A DNA stretch of 64,000 bases from Paulownia fortunei. Its lineage: Eukaryota; Streptophyta; Magnoliopsida; Lamiales; Paulowniaceae. How positions within the stretch are numbered: the first letter of the stretch is position 1; each line of letters opens with the position of its first letter. The stretch spans positions 8,318,673 to 8,382,672 of the forward strand of contig CM033115.1 of assembly GCA_019321725.1 (NCBI GenBank). Direction: 5' to 3'. This document shows, piece by piece, positions 45,889 to 58,505 of this stretch. The notes beneath the pieces are model-generated. The model saw nothing but the letters and a program-made list of their open reading frames with translations, did not search any database and was not told where the DNA came from. The position numbers and the translations under genes were made by a program.

Positions 45889-48838
45889 ATCATTGGTAAA
45901 TATTTTGAAGTAGTGATAGTTTCCACAAAAACTAACACTTAGTAGCCTGCATACATCTATCTGTATGAATCGAAGTCAATATATCTTTGACTCGCTCCAC
46001 TTGTCCAAAAAAGAGTAATTTGGTCATCTTTCCTTTGAGACATGATTCACATATTTCAGAAGATCGAGCAATTGGGCCAACTTGTGAATTCTCTTCACAG
46101 AGATGTATCTTAATTTAGTGTGCCATAAGAGTTGAGAATTATGATTACCTAATTTTCTTTTATTTTATTGAACATGGAAAAATAAGTTTTGGGGAGTAAT
46201 AGAATATAACATTCATCAATATGCCAGAGATAATCAAAACTGGATCTCTAAATATATAACAATTTCCATATTTTATTGAAAGAGTAAAACCTTCCCCATC
46301 CAAAACATGAATGGAGATAATGTTCTTGACTATCTCTAGGACATAAAGAGAATTATTTAAAACTAAAACTACTCTATTTCCTAAATCGAAGTTGACACTT
46401 TCTATGGCTAATGCAACAACTTTTGCTCCATTTATTTGCCATAGAACCATCTCTCCCCTATTTAACTTTCTGCTTTTTGCCATCACCTGTATATCATTGT
46501 CAAGATGAGACCTACAGTTGGTATCCAATACACAAGAAGCATCGTTAACTAATAAGTTAACTTCAACAAAATAAATACCTAAATTTTTCAGGCTCACAAG
46601 GTACTCCTTGCAGTTTCTTTTCTAATACCCAGGTTTGCTACAATAGTGGCACTTATCGTCGGCCTTAATGGAACTCTTCGAGATGCCACCCATCGTCTTC
46701 ACCTTGTTAGACTATGAGGAACTTTTTCTCATTTCCCTTCTTCTTCTCAGGTTTGTAGCTTTTGAATGGACAAGGATCCAACAAGCATGATCGGCTTGTC
46801 CTTTTTTATAGTGGACTAAGCCATATTTAACATGTTAACTAGCTCAGCAAGACCAGTTTCCATCTTATGCATGTTTAAGTTAACAATGAAGGTATCAAAT
46901 TATCGGGTAAAGACTGCAGGATGAGATCCAAATAGAGTTTGTTGTCCATAATAACTCCAAATGACTCGAGCCTTTCTATCAAGCCTATCATCTTCAATCC
47001 ATGATCATAGACTAAAGAGCCCTCCGTCAGATAGGTCCTAAAAAACTCTTTTGAGATCTAATATCATGCTTGCCTAGTACATTCACCATATAACTTTTGT
47101 AGATGAAGATAAATATCATCCGCATGCGCATGTACCTCATATTGCCTCTACACTCCTTTGGCATTGATGCCAACATATAGTATCATGCTTGCAGATCATC
47201 ATCAACTAGTTTATGATATTCCACAAGCTCCTCCTTAGTGGTGTCCATCGGCTGGGCTGGTGGCAGTATCACATCAAGGTATAATCCCTCTCTTCGGATT
47301 GCAAAATAATCTGTAGGTTCCTAACTAATCAACATAGTTGGGACCAGTTAGTTTATTTGCTTCCAGGATTGATACAAGTAGATTTTTAGCCATTTTATAG
47401 ACAATCTACAAAAAATTAAACGAGGCATAAAATGAGCATTCATTCAAAAACATATTCATTTGTAACAAGTTATAAATGTCTTAAGGTCTTTGTTAAGGTC
47501 TCCCACTATTTCTTTCAATTTCTATCACTCCTAATTGTAATTTGGGAATCATATTTCTAGTGGGATCAATACGTTGTATGCCCAAATTTTATGAGCCCAT
47601 AAAATATATTGATAGGTAGTTAACTTTTAATGATTGTATCTCCATACAACCCTCAAGATATTTTACCTCACTTCTTCCCATATACCCTAATTTTATTAGC
47701 TCATAAAACCTCCGTGTAGATAGACGACTCATGGCTAATGAAGGACGAGTCCATTCCATAGGCATTGCTATTCTTAGTAGAGATCACAACTTTCTATCAC
47801 AAAATCACTCCACGGCTCATGGCCAATGACTAAGTGAGGTAGCATAATGATGTCATCTACTTTTAATGGTAGTCATGGATTATTGGGTCCAATTTTATTC
47901 ATATCTGCTTGAAATCAAATTTTTAAAAATTTCTTTACTTGATTTTAATTCAAGTGGGGTTATTATTTTTAACTAAGGCCTCATCAATTTTAACTTAATT
48001 TATTTAATGTGTTTGTGTTCAATTAATAGCAAGCATATCATATGAAAGCATTAAATAAACCATACGCATGCATCTAATACATACATAACTTAGATGATTA
48101 TGGGCCAATCCTATACAATCCATTTGAGCCAAAAATGGATTTGGGTCAATCTAAGGGTAATAAAATAAAAATAGAAAATAATTTAGATTACATAAATATA
48201 TTTCATACATTCATGGCTTTCTCTTGATTATTCACTTGGTCCTTCTTCATGTCCACCAAAAATAAAAGAAAAACCTCACCCTATTCTACTATTATTTCAA
48301 AAATGTAAAGTACATACAAGGAAAGAATAAGAGACTTATAGGCCCATTTTAAAAATCCAAAATTAGTAAAATCTAATCACATTGGTCATCAATGCTCCAT
48401 GATCATTCCATACATGACCATAAACATATCTCATGAATTTATCAAAGCATGCAAACTTATTTAAAATTGTAACTTCACAACTTGGGATAAAATCTCAATT
48501 TTTCATGAAAAATCATTTTTCAAAAAATTTAAAATTAGCAGTTTAATTAAAAATTGAAAAATTGAATTCTGAAAATTAACATGACAGGGTGTCTAATAGC
48601 ACCATAGTGCGTGCAACGCATGCATCTGGCATACGCACATGCGTAGCCAGTGTGTGGCTACTTCTTCTTTTTTTTCGAATCATATTCAAAAAGATATTTA
48701 ATTATTTAATAGTTAAATAAGTTGGAGAACTATTTTATCTCAATCAAAAATACAATTTTCAATCAAAATTTAGCAATTAAATTTTTAGGTATAAATCAAA
48801 TCCGAATGGAATTGTGTATACTATGGCTATGATACCAC
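45889..48838 (-). pseudogene. H: copia internal remnant (GAG-preintegrase, gag, leader)
   Basis: Parallels element E. Minus strand: leader 48824-47394, gag start ATG at 47393 (MAKNLLVSILEANKLTGPNY), zinc knuckle near 46620-46660 reading KCHYCSKPGY-KRNC (both Cys kept, stop in place of Trp). Then the open frame 46597-46160 with the protease site VLDTNCRSH (Asp kept), and GAG-preintegrase ICESCLKGKMTKLLFF at about 46010-46060. The integrase opening IHTD is near 45960. RT and RNase H are missing, replaced by G. Confidence 0.8.
48825..48837 (-). other. Primer-binding site of H
   Basis: TGGTATCATAGCC on the minus strand next to the LTR; near the methionine tRNA site. Confidence 0.75.
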
Positions 48839-50740
48839 TATTGGGTTCGCTTGATCGTGGGTTGTGTGTAGTGGAAAAATAGTAACATTAATGCCATAAC
48901 AATTATATCATAACCCTAGATCCGATACTATTTTATCGATCTTATAATTTTTGATATCTTACTGATAAGTAAAAGGGTTTCGATTTATACCATTAGTGCA
49001 CTCCAGTTGTCATAAGGTTTGAAGCAGTCGATTGCTAGCCCCTTTTTTGAATTTTGATTCATAGGGATCCAATTATCTTCTCTCTAAAGTAGTCCACACT
49101 TTGAGCAAAAACACAAAATCTGAACTTCGCTAGCAATTTAATTTTTTTGTTAACCTAGTTTTTATGATAAGAGAATTTAATATTATTAAAAAGATAGAAT
49201 GTTTTGTGGAAGAAAAGATGGAGGGAGAACATAATTTTTCAGCCCCCTTATTTATAATGTGGTGATCAAAAATTCCAAGAGTTCCACTTTTAGATTTTCG
49301 ACCACTCTTCTAATTGATTGGAGAATGTTTGGTTGATCTCAAGATCCCCCAAAAAAATATCCAACTCAATTTCTTATAAGATATCTCTTATATCTGTCAA
49401 CTAATTCAATTAATTAATTAAGCCCAAGTTCAATTAATTAATTCTGTCTAGGCCACTTAATCAAATTAATCCCAATTAAATAATTTAATTATTTAATTGA
49501 GTAAAATTAATTTAAATAATTAAATTAATTATGGTATGTACAATTAATTGATCCAATCAAATGATTGCTCCACTCCAATTGGGCTTTCTAATCTTTATTA
49601 GGTCCAATTAAATAATTAGTTTAATTAAATAATCTAATTATTTAATTAAATAATTAATTTAACTCTTTGAATTAATTTAAGCCCCAATTAATTAATTGGT
49701 TCAACTCTTTGGATCAATTCCTAAGCTAGAAAATTTTCATCCTAAATTGTGTGTGACCCTTTAAGTTCGAAACTAAACTAGTAGTGGGTTTGCAACATTT
49801 GCAGCTTATGAATAACAATTATTCTAATTAATTAATCCACTTGGAATTAACTCCTTAATTTCAAGAACCTCACAAGTCATGAGAAACACCTAGCAAGTGT
49901 ATCATGACTACCTAATCTAAGGTGAATTAGCGAGTGAATATATTTCAATTATGAATACCTTACATTGGAGGCTCTTCCATCATGTAATCTGCTGATTGAG
50001 TATAGGGCATGAATTATAAGTCGAAACTCTAATTGACTCAATAACTATGATTCCATTTCAAGTTGCAATGACTTATGATAAATAATTATAAAACCCCATC
50101 TAACATTCATCATGTCTTGCCCATAGACTCTTAAATCATGAAATATGAAGACATAGGAGATTCACTCATTCTACCAAACAAGTGATTGATCCTTTATTGG
50201 GCATTCATTAACCTCCATGCATATCAATGCAATATCTAATGTACCCTCTTTGTGATTGTTAGGTAACGAAAGATACATCAAGATGGAACACTACACGCAC
50301 AAGGCTACCATGGTGCCTCAAGTCCAAGGACTAATCATGTACTATCGTAATATGAAAATTCTTATTTCGACAAACAATGTCTCTAATTAAGAATTTCAGG
50401 TGGACCAGTTTAGTGTACTTGTTCTCTAATAAGCACTCACATACATGCACTAGTGTCACTACGCCAATGTCCATGGAGCAAGACATCCTCCTCATACGAG
50501 CATTCATTTTATTACATGAGTCTATTAGTCCCTCCACTCAAAACTAATTTAAGATCAAAGCATTAGACGTATGTTCCATGATTGCCATAAAATGTGCGAC
50601 CATGCCCTGTATCTAAATTTGGTCTAATAACTTTATTCAATTAACTTAATTACGAATAAAGAAAATTACCTATTTTATAAATATAATTTGAAGAAGATTC
50701 TTTTAAAAATACAAGAGTAGTCCTAGGGACTACTCTAACA
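48839..50740 (-). repeat. 5' LTR of copia element H (1902 bp)
   Basis: Starts TATTGGGTTCGCTTGATCGT and ends GGACTACTCTAACA. Internal blocks match the E and F LTRs (for example GTGTGTGACCCTTTAAGTTC near 49757), with considerable divergence. The five bases beyond (CGTTT) do not match those before F (ATCTA), so F and H lack a shared target duplication. Confidence 0.8.
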
Positions 50741-50744
50741 CGTT

Positions 50745-51160
50745 TATCTTTCATTTGATGTGCACTATTCACGATAAAGTTTGTCGCTTCATCATTAATT
50801 TGGGTAATGTGAGAACATCCTTTCTGAAGTGTAATTGTATAAACTTGGTATTCCTGTCAAACTATATGCCCGACCTTATAAATTAGCCTAGCTAAGCAAA
50901 GGCATGGAAGTTACAGTTTCCCATCATACCTTAGTTTTATTCTCCATAGGCACTACATATGCTGATGATATTCTGTATGATGTGGTTCCCATGGACGCTG
51001 CCACTTGCTTTTGGGCCATCCCTAGCAATTCGATAAGGAAATTGGTCGTGCCAACATATATTTATTCTAATTTCATTTATGGAATATTTTACTATCCCAG
51101 GGCGATAAGTATGCCACACTACCTAGAGACAGTAACACTTTCTTAACTCGCGCACACTTT
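50745..51160 (+). pseudogene. I protease remnant
   Basis: FHLMCTIHDKVCRFIIN near 50750 precedes the catalytic site (usually IDGGSC), here lost to a shift. Frame 50904-51146 continues MEVTVSHHTLVLFSIGTTYA and DILYDVVPMDAATCFWAIPS, the end of the domain. Confidence 0.75.
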
Positions 51161-51169
51161 GAGCAGGCC

Positions 51170-51960
51170 ATGGTGGATTCTGGAGTTATCTTTGCGTTGG
51201 TCCCTAAACTGGCCTTTTCATTTGCTAATACTCCTATGGTTCATCCTTTACTCCATAAGTTTGTGGATGTTTTCCCGAATACTCTTCTCAATAGTCTACC
51301 ACCTCTTTGTGACATACAACATCAAATTGATTTGGTTCCTGGTACCACACTACCCAACAAACCTTACTATCATATGAGTCTAAAAAAACATGAAGAGTTA
51401 CACTGTTAAGCTAAAGAGCTCCTCGCCAAAGGCCTTATATGGGAGAGCCTTAGTCCTTGTGCTGTATCAACCTTTCTCACACACAAAAGGAATTGCTCAT
51501 GGTATATGTGCATGGACAGTCACACCATTAATAAGATCACAGTATGCCACCATATCCCTATTCTATGCCTGGATAATTTGTTAGATTAGTTCGGTGGGGC
51601 CACTATCTTTAGCAAGCTGAACCTTAAAAGTAGGTATCACCAAATCTGTATTCAGAAAGGTGATGAAAAATAGCCTTCAAGACACATAAGGGGCTTTATG
51701 AGTGGCTGGTGAAGCCATTTGGTTTGTGTAACACCCTTAGCACATTCATGCATGTCATGAATCAGGCCTTACATCCCTTTATCGATTAATGCGTGGTTGT
51801 TTGTTTTGATGATATCCTTATTTATAGTTCTAACCAGGAGATACATTTCAACCACTTGTGTGATATTTTGTCTGTAACAAATGCACGTTCCTTACCTCTA
51901 CTGTCCAATATTTGGGTTATATGGTGTCCATTGATGGTCTTTCTATAGATCACGAATGTC
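51170..51960 (+). pseudogene. I reverse transcriptase remnant
   Basis: 51170-51409 gives FVDVFPNTLLNSLPPLCDIQ and HHIDLVPGTT-like linker. Then, with shifts, ELLAKGLIWESLSPCAVSTF, DSHTINKITVCHHIPIL, FGGATIFSKLNLKSRYHQIC near 51595-51655, and a catalytic FDDILIYS-type box near 51808-51835 (GTTTGTTTTGATGATATCCT). Stops throughout. Confidence 0.85.
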
Positions 51961-52354
51961 CATAGCTTTCTTGGTCTAGCCTTCTTTTATTGTCTCTTCA
52001 TTCCCAATTTTAGCAATATTATGGCCCTATTTCTTGACTATATTCAAGGTGGCATATTCAATTGGACAGCTATAGTGGAGGCTGCATTTCTTAACATTAA
52101 GAGGCAATTAACTACCGCCATAATTCTGGTGATTTTGTAATTTTTCTAACCATTTGAACTCCATTTTTATGTATCCAAAATTGGCATCGGTGCAGTCCTT
52201 AGATAGGCTGGTCACCCAGTTGCTTATTTCAGTGAAAAACTCTTGGGCCTTAAGCTCTGCTTTAGCATATATGATGCTAAATTTTAGGTCGTAGTTCAAG
52301 CAGTGAAACATTAGAGACCCTACCTTTTCCATCATGAATTTATCCTCTTTGTAG
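51960..52354 (+). pseudogene. I RNase H remnant
   Basis: LHFYVSKIGIGAVL near 52158, AGHPVAYFSEKLLGLKLCFS, IYDAKF and VVQAVKH-RPYLFHHEFILF near 52285-52350. This is the gypsy RNase H with the first catalytic Asp changed (YVSKIG for YVDASG-type). The antisense open frame at 52108-52335 is its shadow. Confidence 0.8.
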
Positions 52355-53567
52355 GAATATATTGTAAAGATAGTTTATGTTGTAGTAGGTTGTTGGTCAC
52401 AAAAGGAAAAATGTTGTAAATAAAATTGCTAGGGAAAATAGTAAATAGTAGTAGAATGTGTAGTAGGAGACAATAGAATGTGATGGATAGTGGAAGACAA
52501 GTACAACAGATTTTATTTCCTCAAGATTTGTTCTCAAGCTTGTTGTTACAAATGAGGCTTCACTCCAATCAGACTTCAAAAATGTGAGCTATCTGCCTTT
52601 GGTAAGCTATTTTCCTTCTTCAACGCTTTGTTATTATCAAGTGGAGTTGTTGTCTTGTAACTTTCCATCTTGAACCTTTTTAATAGACTTTCTATGTACT
52701 TTTTCTAATAGATAAAGATTTCATCTTCACTTTGAGTAATCTCAATTCCAAGAAAGTAGTGCATCAGCCCCAGATCAATCATTAGATATCTTCATCATGT
52801 CTTCTTTAAACTCTTCAATCATGTTATCATTATTGCTTGTGTATATAAAATCATCAACAAATAGAGACACAATAAGTGTGTCGTTCGTACTTTGGGTTTG
52901 ATGTATAGTGTTGGCTCACTTTTGCTCCTCTTGAATCCAATCTCAATGAAGTAGTTGTCAATTTCGCTACTCTAGGCATGTAGGTCTTGTTTTAATCTAT
53001 AGAGTGCTTTCTTTAGTCTAAGAACTTTATTTTCTTGTCCTTGTACCATGAACCCTTGAGGTTGTTCAACATAGATTTTTTCTTCAAGATAACCATTTAA
53101 GAATGTTGACTTCACATCTAGCTGAAATATATTCCACTTTTTATGTGTGGCTAGTGCGATTAGTGCCCGTATTATGTCAAGTCGAGCTACTAGAGCAAAT
53201 ATCTCATTATAGTCAATCCTGAACTGTTGTACATATTTTTTTGCTACTAGTCTCGCTTTGTGTTTTTGTATTAATCCATCAAAGTTAAGTTTTGTCTTGT
53301 AGACTTACTTAACTCCTATGGCTTATTTATTTTTTGGAAGGTCTGTGAGTTCCCATGTCTCATTCTTTTTTATAATCATTATTTCTTCTTCCATAGCTTT
53401 TCTCTAAACTTCTTGATTAGAAGTTGCTCCATAGCTCTCTGGCTCTATGATCATCAAGTTACATGTCTGGTAGATCTCCGTAAGCGATCTAGTCTTCTTT
53501 GGAGTTGAATTTGGAGATACAGGTTCTCCAATTATTACTCATTCTGGTGCCTATTGCTGGTGGTTGT
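52355..53567 (-). pseudogene. J: copia reverse transcriptase fragment
   Basis: Minus strand from about 53420: [40 protein letters not shown], then [60 protein letters not shown], and LMHYFLGIEITQSEDEIFIY near 52710-52780. The catalytic YVDD block (about 52840) is lost to a frameshift. Different copia lineage wording from E and H. It is cut at 53568 by the LTR of element K. 52355-52540 is not recognised. Confidence 0.85.
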
Positions 53568-55939
53568 TGTAATGTCCAATTCTCTCCTACGTAGCCAATA
53601 ATAAGCATCTTACATGAATATCCATCTAATCAATACGTATTATTAGATTATGGCATACAAATAGCATGATTGCACGAACATGAATAATTATTACTATATG
53701 GTCCAATTACATGTACTAGTACATGAAATATGAGATTGAACTTTTGGTTCTTGATTTAATATATTCCTTAAGTGCCTTTTTTGCAGTAAAAAACTTGATA
53801 TCTCGATTAAGGAAGATTGATGTATTAAATGACCATGAAATGAATTATTTGTATTGCTCCACACTTGTTAAATTCTAAAGTGATTATTTGCCTAAATATT
53901 TGCTTTGATATGTCATATTTGGCTACAAACTAAAAGTATGCAAAATGGTGCAAATTAATTTGTAGGTTGACTCGATTGCATGAAATCATTCTAAACCACA
54001 TTGCACTTAATTATAAAATCAAAACATTATTTTTTGTCATCTCCCTAAATCATAAACGTGGCTTTTGGCATGAGAAGACACTATGCATGATGCAACCAAT
54101 CATCACCCTCCACTTATCTCTTTTTGAAATGTCAAACAGTTATTTTTAGCTATATTTTCTTGTGGAAGCCCCTAAAAAACGACCAACCTTCTTCTCCAAA
54201 GTTTCTCCCAAATTTCTCCACTCTTACTCACAAAAATTGAATTCAATTCATAGGAATCCATAGAACACAAATTAGAACAAGTTTTCACTCTTTTAAGCTT
54301 GAAAATCATTGATTTTGAAGCTTAATTTCAATTTAATCACGGTATATTATTTTTCAAGTTTTTTATGGTAAATTTGTAGTATCTTGGATGGTTACATGTT
54401 TTAGTATGTTTCTGTATGAATGAAAAATCAAGTGGGATAGACTTGAAGCCAAAACTAAGCTAGTTAAGCTAGTTTCTAGCAAAATTGATAGTTTTGTGAA
54501 ATATGCTTAATTTATTTCTATTAATCTTGTAATACTTATATTGTATTTTGAAAGTGCCTACAAATTATTATGAACAATAACAATTAGTTTGCTTAATTGA
54601 AGGTTAGAGTCAACTTAAGTTAGAACAGAGTTTACGTCATTTTAATTCAAATTGTGTTCATATTTTGTGGGTTGCCCTAATAATTATGTTGAATTATTAG
54701 TTATTTAATGGCTGCCCTAATATTTAATATCTTGAATTAATAGTAAAATATGAAGTATGCATTATTTTTGAGGTTATGTAATTGATATGGAATTATTTAT
54801 AAAAGATTGAAAAGTGTATATAATTTAATTAGAATAGATTATGTGATTTATTAAAAGGATATTGAAAGGTGCATGATTTGATTATGTTAGGCCTTTAAAA
54901 TATCCTATCTTCCAAAGAGATTAACCTTTTTACTTAGCTTAAAGTGGACTTCAAGTAAGTTGAAACTTTCGTTTACTGTATCACAAGGATCATATAATGT
55001 TGTTCATGTTTGAATGTGATTGTCCTTATTTGCCAAATGATGTAATGTTTGAGATCATATAATGTTGTTCATGTTTGAATGTGATTGTCCTTATTTGCCA
55101 AATGATGTAATGTTTGATGCATACATGGTTCATGAAGCATGATACTATATTAAGAATATAATGAGGTTTTTGAAAAAGAATTATGGAACTTGATTAATAG
55201 TCGGGTAGGCAAGGGATGTAGGAGGGACCGACGAACCCAACAAATGGTGGCAAATACTTGAGGTTGAAAAACTGGTATAGAAAAGGCACAATGAATGAGA
55301 CAAAATACAACTAATATATGAGGTTGAAAGACCAAGTATGCAAACCTCGTATTATTTCTCTTATTTGCCAATCATTATGAACAGGTTCCAAAAATCACGA
55401 TCTATCACTATTAGTTAGGTACCACACTTCAAGGGCCTTAAAGAATGATTTATGAATGAAAGTTATTAAATTGAATAATGTATTTAATCATTTATGTGAT
55501 TTACATGTACACTATCAGTTATTGCATCAACTTTACCTTACTAAGCCTTTAGCTTATTAGATTCATGTAATGTAGGTGCAAATTTATAGGTTTAGAAGTT
55601 GACTGAGTTTGTAGAGCAGTTGGATAGAGATTTGTTTATATGCTACGCTTCGATTTATTTTGTAGTTTATTTTGAAAACTTTATTTTATTTTTAAATAAG
55701 TCATTCTGTAATGATTTTTGTAAACAAATGTACTCAATTTTGATTTATGTATATGGTGTGTTCAAAATAAAATGAAATAATAAATGAATTCAAGTTCTTT
55801 TCTATTATACCAAAAAAAAAAGAAAACAAAATGGAACTTTTATTAGAACCTTAACTCTAGTATTGATGAAAAGTTAATATTTCTTGACTTAAGTGTATCA
55901 ACTTATTTAGGTTCTGTAGTTAGGTTAAGGGTTGTTACA
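53568..55939 (+). repeat. 5' LTR of element K (2372 bp)
   Basis: Begins TGTAATGTCCAATTCTCTCC inside copia J and ends GGTTAAGGGTTGTTACA next to the primer site. Contains a perfect 65-bp tandem duplication (54988-55117). No partner LTR in the window. Open frames in it (53967-54149, 55150-55371) are not credible. Confidence 0.8.
54988..55117. repeat. Perfect 65-bp tandem duplication in LTR K
   Basis: The unit beginning GATCATATAATGTTGTTCAT occurs at 54988-55052 and 55053-55117 with no difference that I can find by eye. Confidence 0.95.
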
Positions 55940-55942
55940 GTT

Positions 55943-55960
55943 TGTGTATCAGAGCGGTGG
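55943..55960 (+). other. Primer-binding site of element K
   Basis: TGTGTATCAGAGCGGTGG, close to TGGTATCAGAGCGGTGG of methionine-primed elements. Confidence 0.85.
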
Positions 55961-56098
55961 TTTACTCATTCCTGTAAACAAAAGAAGGGATATGAACATA
56001 TCCTGTTTGGGATACTCTGTCAACTGTTTGTTTATTTTATTATATTTCATTTCATGTTATTATCAGGATTATGCATTTATTATTGGCTGGTGAATGGA

Positions 56099-57100
56099 AT
56101 GAGAATGGGCAATTTATATCAGGTCATAGCACCAAAAAAGAAGATAATGGATGATCATGAGGATAATCATAGTTTGGGGAATAATTTAACTGATCTCATT
56201 CAATAACAGACTAGAATGCATGGTGAATAGATACAACAATTATTGGATATGCAACAAAAAAACTTCACAAGCTCGACAGGATACTTCACAAGCTATATAT
56301 GAGAAATTTAGAAAAATGGAGCTTGTTGATTTTAATAGTGGGTCTGATTCCATGGTTATAGATGAATGGGTGAAATCATTAGACACTATCTTTGACTACA
56401 TGCAAATTAACAATGCTGAGAAGATACTTTGTGTAATTTTCTTGTTGAAGAAGGATGCGAGAACCTGGTGGGAAGGAGTTAAACTTGCAGTAAATATGGA
56501 AAAACTAACTTAGGAGATGTTTATAACAATCTTTTATGATAAGTATTTCACTAGGGATGCTAGGTCACTCAAAGTAAAAGAATTATTGGAGTTAAAACAA
56601 GGAAGGATGTCTATATGTGATTATGTGAAAAAATTTGAAGAGGGTTGCAAGTATGTGTCATACATCACCGAGAAAATAATGAGAAGATGAATCATTTTTT
56701 GAGAGGCCTTAATCCTGAAATTAGACGAGATGTGAGAATGTCCTCAGCAATAGAGTTTAGAGAAGTGGTGGACAAGGCTTTGATGGCTGACTTAGATGAA
56801 AAAGAAATTGAGAGATTCCATCAGCAAAAGAAGTAAGTATTCACCCCTAGAAATCTGAACTAGTGGAAGAAAAGAGAGCAAAAATCAAACCAAGGGAATG
56901 AAAAACGTCTTATAATTAGGCAAACTTCTACTGCTATTGAAAGGCTTATATGTGCTAAGTGTGGGAAGAATCATTTTAGGGAATACTTTAGTGGTACTAA
57001 TCATTACTTTAAGTGTAAAAAGACTAGACATATAGCAAAGGATTGCCCAACAGTGCAGGGGATAGTTCAGGGGAGAGTATATGCAATGACACAAGAATAA
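56099..57100 (+). pseudogene. Element K gag remnant with zinc knuckles
   Basis: Core at 56292-56660: [60 protein letters not shown] and [18 protein letters not shown] frameshift near 56650 leads to 56645-56836: [20 protein letters not shown]. Then ICAKCGKNHFREYFSG and HYFKCKKTRHIAKDC (56948-57050), the double knuckle usual in Tekay gag; the first Cys of the second knuckle is Tyr. The start is unclear: an ATG at 56099 opens a frame with an early stop. Confidence 0.85.
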
Positions 57101-57105
57101 GCTAA

Positions 57106-57590
57106 TACAGATGCTTCCGTAGTCACAGGTACTATTTTAATTTCTGGGATACCTGTAATTACATTGATAGATTCAAGATCTACGCATTCATTCGCATCCT
57201 ATGCATTTGTGAGAAACTTGGGCATTACACCAGATTTATTAAAAATAAGGTACAATATGATAGTTCTATTCCAACCAAATGTTAAGGGCTTGTTCTATTT
57301 AGATTAATGATAAGACTCTCTATGGAAATCTCATTGTTTTACCAATGCCAAACTTTGAGGTTATTCTGGGTATAGATTGGATTACCAAATATCATGCAAC
57401 AATTGATTGTAATAAGAAGATTGTGATTTTAGCCACCTGGAGAAGAACAGTTTGTGTTTAGTTGTACCTTATTTCACTATCCTTACCAATTATAACTACT
57501 TTGAAAGCTCAGAAAATGTTGCATAAAGGTTATGTTGGATATTTGGCAAGTGTTGTGGACATTTTGGTCGAACCATAATTAAAGCCAGAA
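57106..57590 (+). pseudogene. Element K aspartic protease remnant
   Basis: Reads ISGIPVITLIDSRSTHSFAS (57140-57199), where the catalytic DSG is DSR (Asp kept, Gly lost). After a shift comes FEVILGIDWITKYHATIDCN (57357-57415). Continues to AQKMLHKGYVGYLASVV. Confidence 0.85.
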
Positions 57591-58500
57591 AATATAGATA
57601 TGGTTCAAGAATTTCTTAAGGTATTTCCAAATGATTTACTAGGACTACCACCGGATCGAGTGATTGAATTTGTGATTGATATTATGCCAGGAACTACCCC
57701 TACTTCTAAAGCACCATATCGAATGGCACCAATAGAATTGAAAGAGTTAAAAGTTCATTTGTAAGAATTATTTGATAAGGGTTTCATTCGCCCTAGTTAT
57801 TCTCCTTAGGGAGCACCTGTGTTATTCGTGAAAAAAGAAGGATGGTACGTTGCAGTTGTGCATTGATTATATAGAGATGAATAAAGTAACAGTTAAGAAT
57901 AAGTATCCACTTCCAAGAATAGATGATTTGTTTGATCAATTGGAGAGAGCATCAATATTTTTTAAGATTGATTTGTGTTCTGGGTATCATCAATTGAAGA
58001 TCAAGGAAGAAGACATACAAAAGACTATATTCCAAATAATGTACGGATATTATGAATTTCTAGTGATACCTTTTGTTTTAACTAATACCCCTGCAGCTTT
58101 TATGGATCTAATGAATAGGGTGTTCAAGCAATATCTCGATAAATTTATGATCGTGTTTATTGATGACATCCTAATTTATTCTTGTGATAAAGAAGAGCAC
58201 AAGGAACATTTGAAGATTGTGTTGCAAGTTCTTAAGGAAAAGCAGTTGTATGCTAAATTTAAGAAGTGTGAATTTTGGTTTGAGCAAGTGGTATTCCTAG
58301 GTCATGTAGTATCCAAGAATAGTATTTATGTTGATCCAGGCAAGGTAGAAGCTATCATTAAGTGGCCAACACTGACAAATGTATCAAAAGTAAGGAGTTT
58401 CTTGGGATTAGCAGGGTACTATCGATGATTTGTTCAGGGGTTTTCAACGATAACAACTCCATTGATAATGGTGACAAGAAGGAATGTGAAGTTCTTGTGG
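57590..58500 (+). pseudogene. Element K reverse transcriptase remnant
   Basis: Linker [20 protein letters not shown], then [15 protein letters not shown]. Stop at 57762 and a frameshift in KKEG/KKDG near 57835. Frame 57850-58428: [40 protein letters not shown], the active box [10 protein letters not shown] intact near 58153-58182, [31 protein letters not shown], then stop. It ends in VKFLWT where LTR L interrupts the codon run. Confidence 0.9.
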
Positions 58501-58505
58501 ACCGT

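Larger units (their letters stand above)
50741..52354 (+). mobile_element. I: Reina-like gypsy fragment (protease, RT, RNase H)
   Basis: Starts abruptly after H's LTR within the protease domain and ends abruptly in RNase H where copia fragment J begins. No LTR, gag or integrase. The linker and RT wording (LPPLCDIQHQIDLVPGTTLP, ELLAKGLIWESLSPCAVSTF) is that of chromoviruses of the Reina type. Older than its neighbours by its degree of decay. Confidence 0.8.

Noticed and set aside
52108..52335. Minus-strand 75-codon open frame
   Set aside because: Shadow of the gypsy RNase H of fragment I on the plus strand.
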